Origin: Muscardinus avellanarius
Taxonomy: Eukaryota; Chordata; Mammalia; Rodentia; Gliridae
DNA: 64,000 bases
Assembly: GCA_963383645.1 (NCBI GenBank)
Contig: OY726560.1
Location: 89,725,093-89,789,092, forward strand
Direction of reading: 5' to 3'
A program made the position numbers and the translations under genes. The notes under the pieces were generated by a model. It had not been told where the DNA came from, did no database searches, and saw only the letters and a list, made by a program, of their open reading frames with translations. Positions 55,110 to 64,000 of this stretch are shown here, piece after piece; positions within the stretch are counted from its first letter, which is position 1, and every line of letters starts with the position of its first letter.

Positions 55110-58100
55110 ATCCTACTTCTAAACTTATCTGAAACTCTTGCAATACACTGAAATTGAACAACATTCACATATATAAGACATGTAAGTCACTTTTCCGAGC
55201 TTCTGAGCTTAGGTTACTAACGCATCTAAGAAGTTAAACTAAATGTTATTGAACTGGTAAGGCTATCTGCAATCCTAATTCTATACTTATGTGACACTCT
55301 TGCAATACACTGAAATTGAACTACGTTCCCATATATATGACATGTAAAACATTTTTCCGAGCTTCTGCGCCTAGGTTAAACTAACACATATAAGAAGTTA
55401 AACTAAATATAAAGAAGGGATAATGCTATCAGCAATCCTACTTCTAAATTTATGTGAAACTCTTGCAATACACTGAAATTTAACTACGATCACATATATA
55501 AGACATGTAAATGACTTTTCTGAGCGTCTGCGCCTAGATTAAACTAACGCATCTAAGAAGTTAAACTAAATGTTATTGAACTGGTAAGGCTATCTGCAAT
55601 CCTACTTCTAAACTTATGTGAAACTCTTGCAATACACTGAAATTGAACTACATTCATGTATATAAGACATGTAAATCACTTTTCCGAGCTTCTGCGCCTA
55701 GGTTAATAACGCATCTAAGAAGTTAAACTAAATGTTATTGAACTGGTAAGGCTATCTGCAATCCTACTTCTAAACATATGTGAAACTCTTGCAATACACT
55801 TAAATTGAACTACGCTCACATATATATGACATGTAAAACACTTTTGCGAGCTTCTGCGCCTAGGTTAAACTAACACATATAAGAAGTTAAACTAAATGTA
55901 AAGAAGTGCTAATGCTATCAGCAATCCTACTTCTAAACTTATGTGAAACATTTGCAATACACTGAAATTGAACAACATTCATATATATAAGACATGTAAG
56001 TCACTTTTCCGAGCTTCTGCGCTTAGGTTACTAACGCATCTAAGAAGTTAAACTAAATGTTATTGAACTGGTAAGGCTATCTGCAATCCTACTTCTATAC
56101 TTATGTGAAACTCTTGCAATACACTGAAATTGAACTACGTTCCCATATATATGACATGTAAAACATTTTTCCGAGCTTCTGCGCCTAGGTTAAACTAACA
56201 CATATAAGAAGTTAAACTAAATGTAAAGAAGGGATAATGCTATCAGCAATCCTACTTCTAAATTTATGTGAAACTCTTGCAATACACTGAAATTGAACTA
56301 TATTCACATATATAAGACATGAAAATCACTTTTCCGAGCTTCTGCGCCTAGGTTACTAACGCATCTAATAAGTTAAACTAAATGATATTGAACTGGTAAT
56401 GCTATCTATCTGCAATCCTAATTCTATACTTATGTGAAACTCTTGCAATACACTGAAATTGAACTACATTCACATACATATGACATGTAAAACACTTTTC
56501 CGAGCTTCTGCGCCTAGGTTACACTAACACATATAAGAAGTTAAACTAAATGTAAAGAAGTGCTAATGCTATCAGCAATCCTACTTCTAAACTTATGTGA
56601 AACTCTTGCAATACACTGAAATTGAACAACATTCACGTATATAAGACATGTAAATCACTTTTCCGAGCTTCTGCGCTTAGGTTACTAATGCATCTAAGAA
56701 GTTAAACTAAATGTAAAGAAGTGCTAATGCTATCAGCAATCCTACTTCTAAACTTATGTGAAACTCTTGCAATACACTGAAATTGAACAACATTCACATA
56801 TATAAGACATGTAAATCACTTTTCCGAGCTTCTGTGCTTAGGTTTCTAACGCATCTAAGAAGTTAAACTAAATGTTATTGAACTGGTAAGGCTATCTGCA
56901 ATCCTACTTCTAAACTTATGTGAAACTCTTGCAATACACTGAAATTGAACTACGCTCACATATATATGACATGTAAAACACTTTTGCGAGCTTCTGCGCC
57001 TAGGTTAAACAAACACATATAAGAAGTTAAACTAAATGTAAAGAAGTGCTAATGCTATCAGCAATACTACTTCTAAACTTATGTGAAACATTTGCAATAC
57101 ACTGAAATTGAACAACATTCACATATATAAGACATGTAAGTCACTTTTCCGAGCTTCTGCGCTTAGGTTACTAACGCATCTAAGAAGTTAAACTAAATGT
57201 TATTGAACTGGTAAGGCTATCTGCAATCCTAATTCTATACTTATGTGACACTCTTGCAATACACTGAAATTGAACTACGTTCACATATATATGACATGTA
57301 AAACACTTTTCCGAGCTTCTGCGCCTAGGTTAAACTAACACATATAAGAAGTTAAACTAAATGTAAAGAAGTGCTAATGCTATCAGCAATCCTACTTCTC
57401 AACTTATGTGAAACTCTTGCAATACTCTGCAATTGAACAACATTCACATATATAAGACATGTAAATCACTTTTCCGAGCTTCTGCGCTTAGGTTACTAAC
57501 GCATCTAAGAAGTTAAACTAAATGTAAAGAAGTGCTAATGCTATCAGCAATCCTACTTCTCAACTTATGTGAAACTCTTGCAATACACTGAAATTGAACA
57601 ACATTCACATATATAAGCCCTGTAAATCACTTTTCCGAGCTTCTGCGCCTAGGTTAATAACGCATCTAAGAAGTTAAACTAAATGTTATTGAACTGGTAA
57701 GGGTATCTGCAATCCTACTTCTATACTTATGTGAAACTCTTGCAATACACTGAAATTGAACTACGTTCCCATATATATGACATGTAAAACATTTTTCCGA
57801 GCTTCTGCGCCTAGGTTAAACTAACACATATAAGAAGTTAAACTAAATGTAAAGAAGGGATAATGCTATCAGCAATCCTACTTCTAAATTTATGTGAAAC
57901 TCTTGCAATACACTGAAATTGAACAACATTCACATATATAAGACATGTAAATCACTTTTCCGAGCTTCTGCGCTTAGGTTACTAACGCATCTAAGAAGTT
58001 AAACTAAATGTTATTGAACTGGTAAGGCTATCTGCAATCCTAATTCTATACTTATGTGACACTCTTGCAATACACTGAAATTGAACTACGTTCACATATA

Positions 58101-61100
58101 TATGACATGTAAAACACTTTTCCGAGCTTCTGCGCCTAGGTTAAACTAACACATATAAGAAGTTAAACTAAATGTAAAGAAGTGCTAATGCTATCAGCAA
58201 TCCTACTTCTAAACTTATGTGAAACTCTTGCAATACTCTGCAATTGAACAACATTCACATATATAAGACATGTAAATCACTTTTCCGAGCTTCTGCGCTT
58301 AGGTTACTAACGCATCTAAGAAGTTAAACTAAATGTAAAGAAGTGCTAATGCTATCAGCAATCCTACTTCTCAACTTATGTGAAACTCTTGCAATACACT
58401 GAAATTGAACAACATTCACATATATAAGACATGTAAATCACTTTTCCGAGCTTCTGCGCTTAGGTTACTAATGCATCTAAGAAGTTAAACTAAATGTAAA
58501 GAAGTGCTAATGCTATCAGCAATCCTACTTCTAAACTTATGTGAAACTCTTGCAATACACTGAAATTGAACAACATTCACATATATAAGACATGTAAGTC
58601 ACTTTTCCGAGCTTCTGCGCTTAGGTTACTAACGCATCTAAGAAGTTAAACTAAATGTTATTGAACTGGTAATGCTATCTATCTGCAATCCTAATTCTAT
58701 ACTTATGTGACACTCTTGCAATACACTGAAATTGAACTACATTCACATATATATGACATGTAAAACACTTTTCCGAGCTTCTGCGCCTAGGTTACACTAA
58801 CACATATAAGAAGTTAAACTAAATGTAAAGAAGTGCTAATGCTATCAGCAATCCTACTTCTAAACTTATGTGAAACTCTTGCAATACACTGAAATTGAAC
58901 AACATTCACGTATATAAGACATGTAAATCACTTTTCCGAGCTTCTGCGCTTAGGTTACTAATGCATCTAAGAAGTTAAACTAAATGTAAAGAAGTGCTAA
59001 TGCTATCAGCAATCCTACTTCTAAACTTATTTGAAACTCTTGCAATACTCTGCAATTGAACAACATTCACATATATAAGACATGTAAATCACTTTTCCGA
59101 GCTTCTGCGCTTAGGTTACTAACGCATCTAAGAAGTTAAACTAAATGTAAAGAAGTGCTAACGCTATCAGCAATCCTACTTCTCAACTTATGTGAAACTC
59201 TTGCAATACACTGAAATTGAACAACATTCACATATATAAGCCCTGTAAATCACTTTTCCGAGCTTCTGCGCCTAGGTTAATAACGCATCTAAGAAGTTAA
59301 ACTAAATGTTATTGAACTGGTAAGGCTATCTGCAATCCTACTTCTATACTTATGTGAAACTCTTGCAATACACTGAAATTGAACTACGTTCCCATATATA
59401 TGACATGTAAAACATTTTTCCGAGCTTCTGCGCCTAGGTTAAACTAACACATATAAGAAGTTAAACTAAATGTAAAGAAGGGATAATGCTATCAGCAATC
59501 CTACTTCTAAATTTATGTGAAACTCTTGCAATACACTGAAATTGAACTATATTCACATATATAAGACATGAAAATCACTTTTCCGAGCTTCTGCGCCTAG
59601 GTTACTAACGCATCTAATAAGTTAAACTAAATGATATTGAACTGGTAATGCTATCTATCTGCAATCCTAATTCTATACTTATGTGAAACTCTTGCAATAC
59701 ACTGAAATTGAACTACATTCACATATATATGACATGTAAAACACTTTTCCGAGCTTCTGCGCCTAGGTTACACTAACACATATAAGAAGTTAAACTAAAT
59801 GTAAAGAAGTGCTAATGCTATCAGCAATCCTACTTCTAAACTTATGTGAAACTCTTGCAATACACTGAAATTGAACAACATTCACATATATAAGACATGT
59901 AAGTCACTTTTCCGAGCTTCTGCGCTTAGGTTACTAACGCATCTAAGAAGTTAAACTAAATGTTATTGAACTGGTAAGGCTATCTGCAATCCTAATTCTA
60001 TACTTATGTGACACTCTTGCAATACACTGAAATTGAACTACGTTCGCATATATATGACATGTAAAACACTTTTCCGAGCTTCTGCGCCTAGGTTAAACTA
60101 ACACATATAAGAAGTTAAACTAAATGTAAAGAAGTGCTAATGCTATCAGCAATCCTACTTCTAAACTTATGTGAAACTCTTGCAATACACTGAAATTGAA
60201 CAACATTCACGTATATAAGACATGTAAATCACTTTTCCGAGCTTCTGCGCTTAGGTTACTAATGCATCTAAGAAGTTAAACTAAATGTAAAGAAGTGCTA
60301 ATGCTATCAGCAATCCTACTTCTAAACTTATGTGAAACTCTTGCAATACACTGAAATTGAACAACATTCACATATATAAGACATGTAAGTCACTTTTCCG
60401 AGCTTCTGCGCTTAGGTTACTAACGCATCTAAGAAGTTAAACTAAATGTTATTGAACTGGTAAGGCTATCTGCAATCCTAATTCTATACTTATGTGACAC
60501 TCTTGCAATACACTGAAATTGAACTACGTTCCCATATATATGACATGTAAAACATTTTTCCGAGCTTCTGCGCCTAGGTTAAACTAACACATATAAGAAG
60601 TTAAACTAAATGTAAAGAAGGGATAATGCTATCAGCAATCCTACTTCTAAATTTATGTGAAACTCTTGCAATACACTGAAATTGAACTATATTCACATAT
60701 ATAAGACATGAAAATCACTTTTCCGAGCTTCTGCGCCTAGGTTACTAACGCATCTAATAAGTTAAACTAAATGATATTGAACTGGTAATGCTATCTATCT
60801 GCAATCCTAATTCTATACTTATGTGAAACTCTTGCAATACACTGAAATTGAACTACATTCACATATATATGACATGTAAAACACTTTTCCGAGCTTCTGC
60901 GCCTAGGTTACACTAACACATATAAGAAGTTAAACTAAATGTAAAGAAGTGCTAATGCTATCAGCAATCCTACTTCTAAACTTATGTGAAACTCTTGCAA
61001 TACACTGAAATTGAACAACATTCACGTATATAAGACATGTAAATCACTTTTCCGAGCTTCTGCGCTTAGGTTACTAATGCATCTAAGAAGTTAAACTAAA

Positions 61101-64000
61101 TGTAAAGAAGTGCTAATGCTATCAGCAATCCTACTTCTAAACTTATGTGAAACTCTTGCAATACACTGAAATTGAACAACATTCACATATATAAGACATG
61201 TAAATCACTTTTCCGAGCTTCTGCGCTTAGGTTACTAACGCATCTAAGAAGTTAAACTAAATGTTATTGAACTGGTAAGGCTATCTGCAATCCTAATTCT
61301 ATACTTATGTGACACTCTTGCAATACACTGAAATTGAACTACGTTCGCATATATATGACATGTAAAACACTTTTCCGAGCTTCTGCGCCTAGGTTAAACT
61401 AACACATATAAGAAGGTAAACTAAATGTAAAGAACTGATAATGCTATCAGCAATCCTACTTCTAAATTTATGTGAAACTCTTGCAATACACTGAAATTGA
61501 ACTACATTCATGTATATAAGACATGTAAATCACTTTTCCGAGCTTCTGCGCCTAGGTTACACTAACACATATAAGAAGTTAAACTAAATGTAAAGAAGTG
61601 CTAATGCTATCAGCAATCCTACTTCTAAACTTATGTGAAACTCTTGCAATACACTGAAATTGAACAACATTCACGTATATAAGACATGTAAATCACTTTT
61701 CCGAGCTTCTGCGCTTAGGTTACTAATGCATCTAAGAAGTTAAACTAAATGTAAAGAAGTGCTAATGCTATCAGCAATCCTACTTCTAAACTTATGTGAA
61801 ACTCTTGCAATACACTGAAATTGAACAACATTCACATATATAAGACATGTAAGTCACTTTTCCGAGCCTCTGCGCTTAGGTTACTAACGCATCTAAGAAG
61901 TTAAACTAAATGTTATTGAACTGGTAAGGCTATCTGCAATCCTAATTCTATACTTATGTGACACTCTTGCAATACACTGAAATTGAACTACGTTCGCATA
62001 TATATGACATGTAAAACACTTTTCCGAGCTTCTGCGCCTAGGTTAAATTAACACATATAAGAAGTTAAACTAAATGTAAAGAAGTGCTAATGCTATCAGC
62101 AATCCTACTTCTAAACTTATGTGAAACTCTTGCAATACACTGAAATTGAACAACATTCACGTATATAAGACATGTAAATCACTTTTCCGAGCTTCTGCGC
62201 TTAGGTTACTAATGCATCTAAGAAGTTAAACTAAATGTAAAGAAGTGCTAATGCTATCAGCAATCCTACTTCTAAACTTATGTGAAACTCTTGCAATACA
62301 CTGAAATTGAACAACATTCACATATATAAGACATGTAAGTCACTTTTCCGAGCTTCTGCGCTTAGGTTACTAACGCATCTAAGAAGTTAAACTAAATGTT
62401 ATTGAACTGGTAATGCTATCTATCTGCAATCCTAATTCTATACTTATGTGACACTCTTGCAATACACTGAAATTGAACTACATTCACATATATATGACAT
62501 GTAAAACACTTTTCCGAGCTTCTGCGCCTAGGTTACACTAACACATATAAGAAGTTAAACTAAATGTAAAGAAGTGCTAATGCTATCAGCAATCCTACTT
62601 CTAAACTTATGTGAAACTCTTGCAATACACTGAAATTGAACAACATTCACGTATATAAGACATGTAAATCACTTTTCCGAGCTTCTGCGCTTAGGTTACT
62701 AAGGCATCTAAGAAGTTAAACTAAATGTAAAGAAGTGCTAATGCTATCAGCAATCCTACTTCTCAACTTATGTGAAACTCTTGCAATACACTGAAATTGA
62801 ACAACATTCACATATATAAGCCCTGTAAATCACTTTTCCGAGCTTCTGCGCCTAGGTTAATAACGCATCTAAGAAGTTAAACTAAATGTTATTGAACTGG
62901 TAAGGCTATCTGCAATCCTACTTCTATACTTATGTGAAACTCTTGCAATACACTGAAATTGAACTACGTTCCCATATATATGACATGTAAGTCACTTTTC
63001 CGAGCTTCTGAGCTTAGGTTACTAACGCATCTAAGAAGTTAAACTAAATGTTATTGAACTGGTAAGGCTATCTGCAATCCTAATTCTATACTTATGTGAC
63101 ACTCTTGCAATACACTGAAATTGAACTACGTTCCCATATATATGACATGTAAAACACTTTTCCGAGCTTCTGCGCCTAGGTTAAACTAACACATATAAGA
63201 AGTTAAACTAAATGTAAAGAAGGGATAATGCTATCAGCAATCCTACTTCTAAATTTATGTGAAACTCTTGCAATACACTGAAATTGAACTATATTCACAT
63301 ATATAAGACATGAAAATCACTTTTCCGAGCTTCTGCGCCTAGGTTACTAACGCATCTAATAAGTTAAACTAAATGATATTGAACTGGTAATGCTATCTAT
63401 CTGCAATCCTAATTCTATACTTATGTGAAACTCTTGCAATACACTGAAATTGAACTACATTCACATATATATGACATGTAAAACACTTTTCCGAGCTTCT
63501 GCGCCTAGGTTACACTAACACATATAAGAAGTTAAACTAAATGTAAAGAAGTGCTAATGCTATCAGCAATCCTACTTCTAAACTTATGTGAAACTCTTGC
63601 AATACACTGAAATTGAACAACATTCACATATATAAGACATGTAAATCACTTTTCCGAGCTTCTGCGCTTAGGTTACTAATGCATCTAAGAAGTTAAACTA
63701 AATGTAAAGAAGTGCTAATGCTATCAGCAATCCTACTTCTAAACTTATGTGAAACTCTTGCAATACACTGAAATTGAACAACATTCACATATATAAGACA
63801 TGTAAGTCACTTTTCCGAGCTTCTGCGCTTAGGTTACTAACGCATCTAAGAAGTTAAACTAAATGTTATTGAACTGGTAAGGCTATCTGCAATCCTAATT
63901 CTATACTTATGTGACACTCTTGCAATACACTGAAATTGAACTACGTTCGCATATATATGACATGTAAAACACTTTTCCGAGCTTCTGCGCCTAGGTTATA
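55110..64000. repeat. Satellite array, about 163-bp monomer, A/B types, higher-order arranged
   Basis: At least 8.9 kb, about 54 head-to-tail monomers, running past the window end. Monomer length, measured between successive caatacactgaa sites at the left end, is 162-164 bp. Type A starts after aactaaatg with ttattgaactggtaa and type B with taaagaag. Both share caatcct, cttgcaatacactgaaattgaac, atgacatgtaaa-like and ttttccgagcttctgcgc cores. The array is AT-rich but keeps several CpGs per monomer. I found no CENP-B-box-like sequence (ttcg....a..cggg). There is no open frame of note and no interruption by mobile elements. Confidence 0.97.
56047..56700. repeat. Higher-order block [A-Bg-A'-B] in the satellite, first of four
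   Basis: Four successive monomers with diagnostic variants: B with gaagggata, then A' with catctaataag at its left and aaatgatattg plus a tctatctatct expansion, then B. The same ordered block recurs at about 59297, 60437 and 63042, so longer units have been copied within the array. Confidence 0.85.

Noticed and set aside
55110..64000. Regularly spaced repeats as a CRISPR array
   Set aside because: The whole 163-bp unit repeats including the 'spacers', the genome is mammalian and no cas genes exist. It is a satellite.
55110..64000. CENP-B box in the satellite
   Set aside because: Monomers were scanned by eye for ttcg....a..cggg on both strands. The CpG core ttccgagcttctgcgcc does not fit.

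Overview
This is vertebrate nuclear DNA with almost no host coding sequence, built mostly from transposable elements plus a large satellite array. The interspersed short repeats are composites of a B1 (7SL-derived) part, an A-rich linker and a tRNA-Ala/ID-type part (the 'ggctgggggtgtagctcagaggtagaat' type of module), about 20 copies on both strands. As I recall, this structure is typical of squirrel-type rodents (Sciuridae, MEN-like SINEs), so a squirrel, marmot or ground squirrel is the best guess. That is inferred from repeats only.

Region 1 (1-28.9 kb) is a nest of retroelements. A class I (gamma-type) LTR tail lies at 1-201 and its full-length relative at 28421-28852, in the same orientation. 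Between them, in viral order, are a leader (893-1912), a gag start (2617), nucleocapsid zinc knuckles (5811-5921), a possible protease, an env signal-peptide region (about 19.3-20.2 kb) and an env transmembrane-subunit remnant (27.8-28.3 kb). I infer one old provirus stretched to about 28.9 kb by later insertions: three solo LTRs of another family (285-887, 1917-2616, 3421-4095), SINEs, a second gamma-type provirus remnant (about 7.0-10.97 kb), a betaretrovirus/IAP-like provirus (11496-18122) and a near-complete LINE-1 (about 20.24-27.5 kb) that itself carries a 1.47-kb insertion.

The betaretrovirus-like provirus is the best-preserved element. It has two 331-bp LTRs differing at about 23 sites by eye, a 6-bp target duplication (acacag), a tRNA-Phe-type primer site, gag, a dUTPase-protease frame in -1, a pol frame in -1 again, a strongly shortened env and a polypurine tract. 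All main genes are broken except the dUTPase-protease frame. Plausible -1 frameshift sites lie at both junctions, the first with a predicted pseudoknot.

Region 2 (28.9-46.6 kb) is AT-rich and holds SINEs, minus-strand solo LTRs, microsatellites and LINE-1 pieces, including one with a clean 5' inversion (43841-44840).

Region 3 (46.6-55.1 kb) contains two host-gene retrocopies, both broken: an ALG2 (alpha-1,3/1,6-mannosyltransferase) processed pseudogene at 46987-47893 plus 3' UTR and tail, and a MIA2/cTAGE5 (TANGO1-like)-related copy from 51746 to about 53000, whose first 259 codons are still open behind a strong Kozak context.

Region 4 (55.11 kb to the window end) is an unbroken tandem satellite of about 54 monomers of about 162-164 bp. 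There are two main monomer types (A and B) in a complex higher-order order, and the array runs off the right edge. No intact host gene, tRNA/rRNA gene or CRISPR was found.
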